A DNA stretch of 64,000 bases, taken from contig JAKUCV010000159.1 in NCBI GenBank assembly GCA_028386065.3, forward strand, positions 47,420 to 111,419, written 5' to 3'. The notes under the pieces are model-generated. The model was given only the letters and a program-made list of their open reading frames with translations. It did no database searches and was not told the origin of the DNA. This document shows, in pieces, positions 10,425-20,125 of this stretch; position 1 is the stretch's first letter; each line of letters starts with the position of its first letter. Source of the DNA: Turnera subulata. Lineage: Eukaryota > Streptophyta > Magnoliopsida > Malpighiales > Passifloraceae. Both the position numbers and the translations under genes were made by a program.

Positions 10425-13400
10425 TGAAACACCCCCAAATAAATTCACCCAACTAACAGTAATTACAGCAAACAGTACCACCAAGTGGCCATCATATAAT
10501 GAAAGCATGAATTCACAACAGTAACGGTAATAAACAAACATAAAATCACACTCCCGTCACCCGTTATGGGGACATCAACAATTACAGAGCGGAAGCATTT
10601 TCTAGATATTCAGTAACAACTTATGCAAGACACAATGCATGCTATTGGATCCGAGTCTTGTCTGAGGTTACGCCACAGTCGCCGGTATGCAAACCTAACC
10701 TGCAGGAACTGTGTGAGGGGTGAGACCAACCACTGTCTCACCGATAAACAAATAAACCGCAGTATACAAGCAACCGCAAATACACCCAAGCCAACACAGA
10801 AAAAAATAGAAGCACAGCAAGCACAAACATAGTATCGGTATCAACTTACCTGAACTAACTATACGTCAGACTTCTCATGGTTAAGCTAGTCTCATAAACT
10901 CACCGACACTTGACGATAGACTTACCAATTTTATTATTAGGGCCCTGTCACGTAATAAGTATTGGCCGTGCCTGGTAGCCAGGTTAGCTAACCCCAGGGT
11001 ACTCCCCGTTAATCCATAAATATCACAAATCATATGACAAATAACCGAGTCCCGCAGTCCTCGGCGGGAGTCCCGCAGTCCTTCCTATAACAAATCAACT
11101 GAGTTCCGCAGTCCTCCCTATCAAATCACAAATCACAAGGCGACTACCATCTGGCCGTACCAATACCTGTCACGTGACAATCTAAATGTCTAGATGGTAT
11201 ACCCACTGTTTATTATTATTTCTTATTCCATTGTCCAACAGTAACTCATCATACTTACTTTTCGAGCAGGCTCTCAGCCTCATAGCTCCTCTGGGAATTC
11301 AATCACAATGTTACAATATCGGGTCACTGTCACTATTAACTCAAATATCTCGTATCTCGTATGAACATCACAATATTCACATCAACATCACAAAGTTCAA
11401 TAATTAACCACAGTAGTCATCAAACACATAACAATAATCACAATAGCAGCCAGCAATAACATGACAGGCACGGCAAAAAAAAAACGATCAATCAAACAAT
11501 TGGGGTATCACAGGCAGCATACCGAAGTTTATAAGTTTATATCCTCACCTGATACTCCATAGAAGCCGATATCTGGTTAAGCCTCGATATCCCTATATAA
11601 ATAACATCCACAATCACTTACGATGCACAAGCAATAATGATCATACATGAGGCCGGTTTTAGTACTTATTAGACGACTTGTCTTACTCCGTATCCAGTTT
11701 TATTATTTCCTTAATTTTCTTATGAAATCAATCTTTCCAATTACTTGGAAATGAACCGGTTATATGTCCTCAACCGATCTACTAATCATACGTAATTTTT
11801 AAGTTAAAACTAAAATCGAGCATTCAAGCCGATATTCCGGCCCTTTAGTCACTCGTGATAACAAAATATATAAATCCGGACCTTTTAATAATATTAGCCC
11901 AAAAAAATAATTACAATAGCCCTTTTTAATAGCCCACTGAAAATTTAATTAAAAGCTTATTTTAATTAACCGTAAGCAAAATATAAATTAAAACCATAAA
12001 TTAGTACTTAATTAATTAAATTATATGTCCATTTAATTAACGTCGTTATAAGGTTCGGGTGTGTTAATGGGTCATAAGTAGTCCATAGGGGGTCCGATAA
12101 TTACCCAAAATCCATTTCCGGGTTCACCGGAAAATACCCGAGACTTCGCCGGAAAAATCCCGAGGCACCGGAATCTCGCCGGATTCCGGTCGATACTGTT
12201 CACATCCATAGTAACTCCATGGTTACTGTTCATCAATCATCAGAACACCAATTTCACTCTACCGTGCCATCAACCCAACAACCAACACTGTCGCCATCAC
12301 CACAGCGACCTTCCGGTGGCCGGAACTCCACCAAACCACCATATCCAGTACCCAAAACACAACTAGCCACAATAACACCATTGACGACATTGCAGCAACC
12401 CCAAATCAAATCAGAAACACAAAACCGCAGATCAATTAATCAATCACAACCCCAAACAATCACATGGAAGAAGGAGACGAACATGGCATCAGCGACTTAC
12501 CCCGCCGTCGGCGCGAGTTGCAGCGGCGGAGGAAAACTCGACGGCACGTCTGAAAAGAATAGCGGCGGCGTGCACGAGGTGGAGGAGAAGAGAGGGGCAC
12601 GCGGCGAGTGACGCGCGAGGGGGAAGTGAGGAGTGGCCGTAGCTGGGCTCCTTTGGTTACTCCTCTAGGCGGCGCGTTCTTCATCGGCAACGGCCAAAGG
12701 CGAGAGGCGAGACGACGAGCGGGGTCTTCCTTCGGCGGGGTTGGATTCGAAGGGAAGAGGACAGAGGCGTCAGGGGAGAGGAAGCCTCGGCGACGCGCGA
12801 CTGAGCAGGGTGGTGACCAGAGGTGAGAGCGGGCGTCACGAAGGAGGCAGAGGGAAGGTTGTGACGGCGGCGGCGATTAGGTGACAGGGGCAGAAAAGAG
12901 ATCGGCGACGCGTCCTTTGCCTTGATGGTGACGAGCCCGACTCGTCTGTGCCGGCAGTCACGAGTAGCGACGGTGACCAGGGGTGGGGGAAAAGGAGTCG
13001 CGGCTTGAGGGTGTTGCAGGGAAGGGTGGTCGAGGCGGTGGCATCGTGAATGGAGGAGAGGTAGTGGCGGGAGGAGGATGGTTGTGGAGTCAGGCGACGG
13101 GGACGATTTAAAGGAGAAGAGGAGAGGAAGAAGACAAGGAGAAGAGTAAAAAAATTTGGAGGAGAAAGGGAAAATATCCAGAATAGCAAGGAGAGGAAGA
13201 AGAATCGGGAAGGGGGAAAAAATCTGGAAAAGAAAGAAAATATCAGGGAGAGAGAAAGGAAGAAAAGAAAAAAAATAGTGGGGAAGAAGAAAAGAAAAAT
13301 AAATGAGAAAATAAGAAAAGAAAGGAAAATGGGAAAAGAGGAAAAAGAAGAAAAAGGCAAGGAAGGATGGCCCGGGAGAGAAAATATCGCGGTCTCAATG

Positions 13401-13811
13401 TCGGAAAGATTTTAGCCCGAGAATAGACCAAAATGTCCTCTCGTTCCTCTTTTGATCCATTAACATTACAGGGGCATTTTCGTCTTTCCGAAATTCGTTC
13501 CGATTCCGAAAATACAACTTAGGCTCGGAAAATCCAATTAATTCTCCTGAGCGTTATCCAAGTCTCGGAATTTCAAACCGAGGTTCGGATAGCTGTATAG
13601 AATTCCCGGTAACCCGAGATAATTCTTGGAATTAATTTTCGAGGCTCGGTTGTCGATGGAAAATACTCCAGTGCGTCACGTATCACCCAAGTTCGAATTC
13701 GAGGTTCGACCCTGTAAAATTCTTGTTTAGCAACGGTAAAACTTTATTATCCACCGTGAAAGTCAAAACGACTCGGTAAAATTTTACAAAAATTTTACCC
13801 GGGTCGTTACA
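10425..13811 (-). repeat. Solo LTR, Gypsy type (B), TSD ATCAA
   Basis: A 3387-bp LTR from TGAAACACCCCC to GGGTCGTTACA, flanked by ATCAA at 10420-10424 and 13812-13816. No internal region is present, so it is the product of LTR-LTR recombination. It shares with the other LTRs the GC-rich and purine-rich block (12490-13370), a donor-like GTAAGT ending at 12500, a 44-nt exon-like block (11549-11592), the GGGCCC/AATAAAATTGG block near 10925-10945, and a strong hairpin GGTGAGAC/GTCTCACC (10719-10742). Confidence 0.93.
11549..11592 (-). other. Exon-like block in solo LTR B, 44 nt
   Basis: On the element strand it is bounded by TTATATAG and by CAG/GTGAGGAT. With a carried-in G it reads GISRLNQISASMEYQ. 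The equivalent block at 44875-44918 has the same length and phase and reads GISRRNRIPASEEYQ. Confidence 0.42.
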
Positions 13812-13816
13812 ATCAA

Positions 13817-16027
13817 ACTGATTGTTTTCAAAGAATCTCAAAGTTGCGTCCAAAATATATGTCTTTAACATATCCTCTACTTTTTCCTTATGGAGAGGAT
13901 GGTTACAGACCTGATTTTAAATGGAATTCTTGCAATATCTCCAGTACAGAAAAAAAGAAATATGATTCCTATGATAGCTTTTTTGGCCTACCAAATTCAA
14001 GACAGAAAAAATATGCCCAACATAATTTTGAAATGTGGTAGATTACTTTAACAATACTTGGTTGATGCTTCTGTTACACTTGAAGAAGCTCGTTTGGATT
14101 TCATTAGGAAGAACCAACAAAATTTGAGAATTGAATTATATAAGGGTATCCATGATGCACTTCTTCAAGGGGACACAGATGCCCAAAAATTAGGCCAAAA
14201 GGTTATCCTACCTTCTTCTCACACGGGAAGTATGAGATACATGATTAACAACTATCAGGATGCAATGGCCATTTGTAGAAATTTTGGAAATCCTGATCCA
14301 TTCATCACTTTTACATGCAATGTAAAGTGGCCTGAAATTATGAGAGACATTTCTAAATATAACATGTCTAAGCCCGAAGATCGGCCGGATACGATCTCTC
14401 GTATTTTCAAGGCAAAGCTCGATGATATGATTGAGTTTATAAAATCTGGCCAGCCTTTTGGAAAATCTATTGCAAGTAAGTCGAAACTCTTAAACATTAA
14501 TCATTACGCTTCATTTTTTACTTTGAACATAACCCGTCTAAATTAACCAATATAAATATTCTTTATAAAATTGAAAGATGTAGGTGCTATTGAATTCGAA
14601 AAGAGGTGTCTACCACATTGTCATATATTGGTGTGGTTATATAATGATTTCAAATGTAGAACAATAGAAGATGTGGATGCCATCATCTCTGCTGAGATTC
14701 CAGACCCCCAATGTTGAACCTGATACCTACGATTTGGTATCCAAGTTCATGATCCATGAACCATGTGGGATATCCAACCAATATGCTCCCAGCATGAAAT
14801 CCAACAAATGTTCTAAATTTTTTCCAAAACAATTCAAATCTAGTACAGTTTTTGATGAAAATGGCTTTGTTTATTATAGACGTAGAGAAAATCCAAACAT
14901 TTTTGTGAAAAAAGCTGACATTGAATTAGATAACAGATTTGTTGTGCCATACAATAAAGAACTCTTGCGAATGTATAATGCACACATCAATGTTGAAATT
15001 TGTTGCCAGTCAATGTTAATAAAGTATCTTTTCAAATATTTGAACAGAGGCCCTGATAGAGCAAGAACTGTGATTGAAAACAAAGATAATGATGAAATTA
15101 AAGCATACCATAATTGCCGATTTATGTGCCCATATGAAGCAGTATGGAGAATATTTCAATTTCCAATTCACTTTAGAGAACCTTCTGTTGAACGACTTCA
15201 AATACATTTACATTTTCAACAAAATATGGTTTTTAATGAGGGCCAAGATTTAGAATATGTTCTTAGAAGGCCAGGTATTGAAAAAACAATGCTCACTCAA
15301 TGGTTTGTTGCCAATAAAAAATATCCAGATGTTAGATGTTTAACCTACGTTCAATTTCCTTCCAAATTTGTTTGGATTCCCAAGCAAAAATGTGGTTGCC
15401 TAGAAAAACTCATAGATGTATTGGTAGGATTCCTTACATCCATCCTGCATTTGGAGAACTTTACTATCTTCGAATGCTCTTGAACATTACTAAAGGTGCA
15501 CAAAGCTACTCTGATCTTAAAACTATTAATAATCGTATTTGTGCAACTTTTCAAGATACATGTGAAGAACTTAGCCTTTTAGGTAATGATGAAGAATGGA
15601 ATGATGCAATGAATGAGACATTCTTTTTTGTGATGTTGCAAAGCCAATTTCATTCCTTGAAAATTATTGGTCCTATATGGCTGATGACATTGTTCACAAA
15701 TTAAAGCGTGTTTATAACATGCCTGACTTGAAATTATCAGACCATGAGAAATTAAACTATGTACTTGATGAGCTTCAACAACTCTTCAATGCTGCCGGAA
15801 GTTCACTTGCTGAAAAACATTTACCACTACCTGATGCTCCTAAAATGTCAGAGATTAGGAATCGTCTTCTTATGGAAGAAATGACATACAATATCTCTGA
15901 GTTAAAAAATGAACTTTCCTACTTGATCCCTAAGCTTAACCCGGAACAAAAAATGATTTTTGATGAAGTTGTCACAAGTGTCCTTGAAAAAAAGACAAAA
16001 GCTTTTCTTTGTACATGGCCATGAGTT
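13817..16027 (+). pseudogene. Helitron Rep domain and truncated PIF1-type helicase
   Basis: The Rep domain would nick and rejoin DNA in rolling-circle transposition. Visible in order: LTYPLLFPYGEDGY (about 13866), the HUH-type motif PHCHILVWL (about 14612) after an intron-like GT...AG at 14475-14582, and the tyrosine motif KYLFKYLNRGPDRA (about 15022). A frameshift lies between 15336 and 15483. The region before the helicase (LPHPYIHPAFGELYYLRMLL type, LNPEQKMIFDEVV at about 15935) is present. Reading ends at FVHGH near 16010, exactly where the Walker A glycines should follow, so the helicase core is deleted. Further stops and frameshifts occur near 14040 and 15680. Broken and non-functional. 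Confidence 0.9.
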
Positions 16028-16152
16028 CCTACTATCAATTTGAATTTTTATAAAGGAGAGTTTGTATTATAATTTTTTTTTCGGCTGCTCTTTGCCTAAT
16101 CTACTTAAGTAATTTTTCTATTTTTTAAAAAAGTGGCCATTGCTTACTGATT

Positions 16153-16157
16153 TATGT
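16153..16157. other. Target-site duplication TATGT, left copy
   Basis: TATGT precedes the LTR at 16158 and is repeated at 21728-21732 directly after the other LTR. Confidence 0.95.
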
Positions 16158-17760
16158 TGTTAGAACAATAGCCCTTCGCTAGAGGGGGGGTGAATAGCGA
16201 TAATCGAATAAAACGAAATAAGTAGGAATTGAAATGCGGAATTGAAAGAATGAAGGACAAAAGCAATTTATCCTGGTTCACACACACTCTACTAGTGTGG
16301 CTAATCCAGCCCTTCAAGTCTCACTTGAAGATTTCACTATCTACGTTAAGCTTACGGGTGCTTAACAAACCGTTTACAACCTAGGAATTCTAGCCACAAG
16401 AATCCTAAACCTGAAAGTTCAAGTCACATGAACTTCAGCTCTCTTGCTTGAAGATACCTCACTTCAAGACTTTTCACACAAGAAGATATACCCCTCTTCT
16501 TATGAATCTAACCAAGGGAACTAACCTCCCTCAATGTGTATAACAACACAATAATCACTCAAACAAGAGGTCTCTCTCAAAGAGTAGATGTGAGTGTACA
16601 AATGAAGCTCTAAAAGGCAACTCTCAAATCCTCAATAGGATATTGGCTCAATAATAATTTTGATGAATGTATGGAATGAATGCTTGAATGTTGAGAGTTG
16701 AAACAGAGCTAAAAATGCACAATTTATAGCTCTGAAAAGTTATAGAGCCGTTTTAAATCCACCCAAAAACAGTCTTAAACAAAACATAGTGGGTGCTAAA
16801 AAAGTTGTCTGCTACAACGGCAGAACATCGATGTTTTGCCTACCAACATCGATGTTTTAGCCAAAAATTTTAAATTATAGTTCCAACGGCTAGTAGAACA
16901 TCGATGTTGCATCTGAGAACATCGATGTTTTCATACTCAACATCGATGTTCTCCAATTCAACATCGATGTTTTTTAGCTTCGCAAAAATATGATGAAAAA
17001 GGGTTTATGCATGAACATCGTTGTTGGAAAATGAAACATCGATGTTTTTTTGGCTTCGGCAAAATTCATTTTGAAATCAATTATCAGAACATCGATGTTG
17101 TCAATAGAACATCGATGTTTTTCCGCTTCTGCCAAATTTTGGAAAACCTTGAAGAAATCACAACATCGATGTTTTAATGACAACATCGATGTTTTGACCA
17201 ACGGTCACAAGAACATCGATGTTTTATTATCCAACATCGATGTTTTGGAGCTACTGCCAAAAAAGATTAAAAATCAATATGAAGAACATCGATGTCTCAA
17301 ATCACAACATCGATGTTTTGATCGGGCAGACCATTTTTAAGTGCAACGGTCATGAGAACATCGATGTTTGGGATGCCAACATCGATGTTCAGACCTTACT
17401 GCCCGTTTTGGAAGAAGTTTTTAAGGCAGCAACATCGATGTCTAAACTTACTACATCGATGTTCATTATTTGAAAACACATTTTGTGATTGAAATGATGC
17501 TATGAAATGCATGAGTAAAACTTGTTTTATTTTGAGCCAATGCCTAGGAGAAGTTGAGTGTTTTACCTTGTACAAAGGAGTCCTAACTTCTCTTGCTCTT
17601 TTTGCACTTTAACTCTTGATCATATCTTCACTTGAGTTCTTGATCACTTTGGTTGAGCACTTGTTTGCTTGATTTCTTTTTGCTTCATCATTGTTATGAT
17701 CTCGGTTTGTCATTTATCAAAACCTGTAATGAATGAACCATAAAGACATAGGTTCTAACA
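16158..17760 (-). repeat. 3' LTR of the Copia element
   Basis: 1603 bp, TGTTAGAACAATAG to GGTTCTAACA, with imperfect terminal inverted repeats TGTTAGAAC/GTTCTAACA. It differs from its partner at only a handful of bases, for example a single ATCGTTGT against ATCGATGT at about 17020. Confidence 0.95.
16824..17463. repeat. Twenty copies of palindrome AACATCGATGTT, mostly paired 21 bp apart
   Basis: The 12-bp perfect palindrome (ClaI core ATCGAT) or a one-base variant occurs about 20 times. Copies come as pairs, and once as a run of four, with repeat-to-repeat spacing of 20 or 21 bp. Pairs are separated by longer unrelated DNA, so this is not a simple tandem array. Confidence 0.95.
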
Positions 17761-18110
17761 ATTTCCCCCTTTTTGATAATGACAAACAACTAGAAGTATA
17801 TGCCAATATTAGTAACAATAATTCCCCCTATCTTGATGCATATACATATACTTCTTCTTATCTTCCCCCTTTTGGCATTAGCAAAAAGAAATGATGATGC
17901 ATATATTTATTCTTCCCCCTTAAGGTATGACTTATAATTCCCCCTAAGTTCATGCATATGGCAAAGTATTTTATGAAAAACAAAACATAAATGGATAACA
18001 AGGATAAGGGTTTAGAAAGATGGTTCCTAGTTTCCATCATTATCATCATCTTCATCAGTAGCTACTTCCTCATTATGTTACTTCTACAGCAGGCCATATT
18101 CCCCCTTTCT
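17761..18110 (-). other. Cluster of polypurine tracts
   Basis: On the minus strand AAAAAGGGGGAAAT abuts the 3' LTR. Further AAGGGGGAA-like tracts occur at about 17822, 17865, 17913, 17938 and 18098. Only one is needed for plus-strand priming. Multiplied tracts upstream of the 3' LTR have been reported for Sireviruses. Confidence 0.8.
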
Positions 18111-18169
18111 CTTGGTCTTAGTGAGGGGTGCCGAACATTTTCTGATCCTTGCATTTCTACCGAAATCAA

Positions 18170-18260
18170 ACGAGTGTGGCCGCTTTCAAGAATTTGGATG
18201 CTTCTTTGGTCATTTGCTTGGAGCATCCGCAATCAAGGTACCAAAGTACACTTGTTGCCT
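18170..18260 (-). pseudogene. Copia protease stub after gag
   Basis: In the same frame as gag, past its stop, the minus strand reads WYLDCGCSKQMTKEASKFLK. This matches the start of the Copia aspartic protease (WYLDSGCSRHMTG type) with the catalytic DSG changed to DCG. The frame ends about 20 codons later and runs straight into the polypurine cluster. The rest of pol has been lost by one internal deletion. Confidence 0.8.
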
Positions 18261-18282
18261 TCAAGCACACCTGCAAAACAAA

Positions 18283-20070
18283 TCAAAGGGTTTTTGGTAC
18301 CCAAATCTTTTTGGGTCCTTGAGGATTAGGAACATAGTAATGATGAGCTTCTTCTTGTGCCCAATCCCTATGCCTAGTAAAACAAGCAGGAGCAATGTGT
18401 CCTACTCTACTACAATAATGGCATATAACATTTGGGTTGTGCATCCATCTCGGTTGATAATAATCATTATGCTGTCTATGTTTATGCACATTGCTAACCT
18501 TGTGAGCCTTAGGTTGTATCTTAGGTTTCCTTGAATTTGTTTCAACTTTCTTCTTCCTAGGTTCATTTATGAAACCTATTCCATTTTTAGTTGATTGCAG
18601 ATTACCTAAGAGGGAATTCAAGTTCTTTTGAGGAGTATTAAATTTCTTTAATGTTGCCTCAAGATTTTCAACTTGCTTCTTTAAGGATTTGCATGACGTG
18701 CATTCTAAGTTATCCGGTTTGTTAGCACTTCTTTTTCCATAAAACTTATTTTCTTCTCTAAGCTTAACATTTTCATTAGACAACTTCTCACATTCTCCTT
18801 TTAAGGAGTTGCATGATGAACATTCTTTGGGTATGCCTAGATCCCTATTTTCTTCCTTCAATTTCTCATTTTCACAAGTAAGCTCTTCTAGATTCTTTTC
18901 TAATGAAGCAATTTGTTTCTTTTGCTTTAAATGAATCTTAGAGACTTTAACAAATTCAGCATACAATTCATTAAAAGCATCTTGCAATTCATCATGATTG
19001 GAAGGTTCAGAATCACTTACTTCTTCCGCTGCTTCTTCCTTTGCCATGAGGCAGAGGTTTGCGATCTCCTCTTCATCACTATCACTTGATTCATCACCGG
19101 AATCTCCTCCCCAAGAGATGTATGCCCTTTGCTTCTTGTAGGGCTTCTTCTCCTTCCTTTCCTTTGTCTTTGGGCACTTTGGCTTGATGTGCCCGGCCTC
19201 TCCACATTCATAACACTTGGGTAGACTGGACGTCTTCTTTCCTTTCTTCTCAAGTTCTTTCTTCATGAATTTGCGGAATTTGCCAATGACAAATTCGAGT
19301 TCTTGATCGTCATCGCTAGAATCCGATTCGGTGAACTCTTGCGTCTTGTAGGTAGAGGCTTTGAAAGCTATGTTCTTCTTCTTAGGTTCCTGCAAAGAGG
19401 GTAAAGAAGGTTTAAGAATAGTGGTTTCGTAAGTTAGAAGATTACCTCTTAGTCCATCAATCGTTGTGTTGTTGATGCCGATGTTTTCGTAGATGGCATC
19501 CGCCTTTGATCGCCATTCGGGAGTGAGACTTCGAAGAACTTTTCTGACCAAGTCCTTGTCGGAGTAGACCTTCTTGAGAGCATGAAGCTCATTTATGATT
19601 TTGGAGAAGCGGTCGAACATCTCCTCAATTCCCTCATTCTCCTTCATACGAAAGAGTTCGTAATCAGAGGTGAGAGAGTCGATTTTGGCCTCCCGAACTT
19701 GATCGGTTCCTTCGTAGGTGACCTCCAGCTTATCCCACATTTCTTTTGCGGTTGTGCAGCAAGAGACTTTTCGATAATCGTCGGGGTTGACTGCACAATA
19801 GAGCATGTTGATTGATTTGGCATTGTTTTCAACCAACACAATGTCTGCAGCGTTGTACTCTTCCTCCGTCTTTGGCACTTGGACTTCACCAACTTTCTTC
19901 ATTGGAATTTGCTCTCCAATCTTTATGATTCGCCAAAGAGCATAGTTGGTGGATTGGAGGAAAATTCTCATCCTCTCCTTCCAGTAGCTGTAATTGGTGC
20001 CATCAAAGTACGGTGGACGAACGGTTGAATGTCCTTCGAAGATTCCTGCATGATTACTTGAAGAAGCCAT
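18283..20070 (-). CDS. Copia (Sirevirus-like) Gag, 595 aa
   Basis: The structural protein that would assemble virus-like particles and bind element RNA. It starts at the ATG (MASSSNHAGIFEGHS) about 40 bp downstream of the primer-binding site and is uninterrupted. N-terminal PPYFDGTNYSYWKERM and the following UBN2-type region (about residues 80-220) are typical of plant Copia Gag. A first zinc knuckle CYECGEAGHIKPKCP is near residue 287, an acidic run (DSGDESSDSDEEE) and coiled-coil-like region follow (about 330-450), and a second knuckle CHYCSRVGHIAPACF is near 546. It ends GPKKIWVPKTL, the usual gag-protease junction, with a stop in place of continuous gag-pol. Its intactness contrasts with the deleted pol. 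Confidence 0.92.
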   Translation of the reverse strand: MASSSNHAGIFEGHSTVRPPYFDGTNYSYWKERMRIFLQSTNYALWRIIKIGEQIPMKKVGEVQVPKTEEEYNAADIVLVENNAKSINMLYCAVNPDDYRKVSCCTTAKEMWDKLEVTYEGTDQVREAKIDSLTSDYELFRMKENEGIEEMFDRFSKIINELHALKKVYSDKDLVRKVLRSLTPEWRSKADAIYENIGINNTTIDGLRGNLLTYETTILKPSLPSLQEPKKKNIAFKASTYKTQEFTESDSSDDDQELEFVIGKFRKFMKKELEKKGKKTSSLPKCYECGEAGHIKPKCPKTKERKEKKPYKKQRAYISWGGDSGDESSDSDEEEIANLCLMAKEEAAEEVSDSEPSNHDELQDAFNELYAEFVKVSKIHLKQKKQIASLEKNLEELTCENEKLKEENRDLGIPKECSSCNSLKGECEKLSNENVKLREENKFYGKRSANKPDNLECTSCKSLKKQVENLEATLKKFNTPQKNLNSLLGNLQSTKNGIGFINEPRKKKVETNSRKPKIQPKAHKVSNVHKHRQHNDYYQPRWMHNPNVICHYCSRVGHIAPACFTRHRDWAQEEAHHYYVPNPQGPKKIWVPKTL

Positions 20071-20111
20071 AGAAAATTTCTCTCAAACGGTTAAGTCTTT
20101 CAGAGAGTTAG

Positions 20112-20123
20112 GCTCCGCTACCA
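20112..20123 (-). other. Primer-binding site of the Copia element
   Basis: TGGTAGCGGAGC on the minus strand, two bases inside the 5' LTR. It is the same 12-mer found in both Gypsy elements here and differs at two positions from the usual initiator-Met site. Confidence 0.8.
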
Positions 20124-20125
20124 AT

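Noticed and set aside
12219..13431. Frames in 12219-13431 as host genes
   Set aside because: They lie inside the solo LTR with a perfect TSD and are low-complexity.
16824..17463. CRISPR-like array of short repeats with spacers
   Set aside because: Repeats are 12-bp palindromes in a plant LTR, duplicated in both LTRs, with uneven spacing between pairs and no cas genes.
17050..17473. Open frames reading repeats such as NIDVL and HRCF in the Copia LTR, on both strands
   Set aside because: They are translations of the AACATCGATGTT pairs, whose 21-bp spacing keeps frames open. No start context, no protein family.
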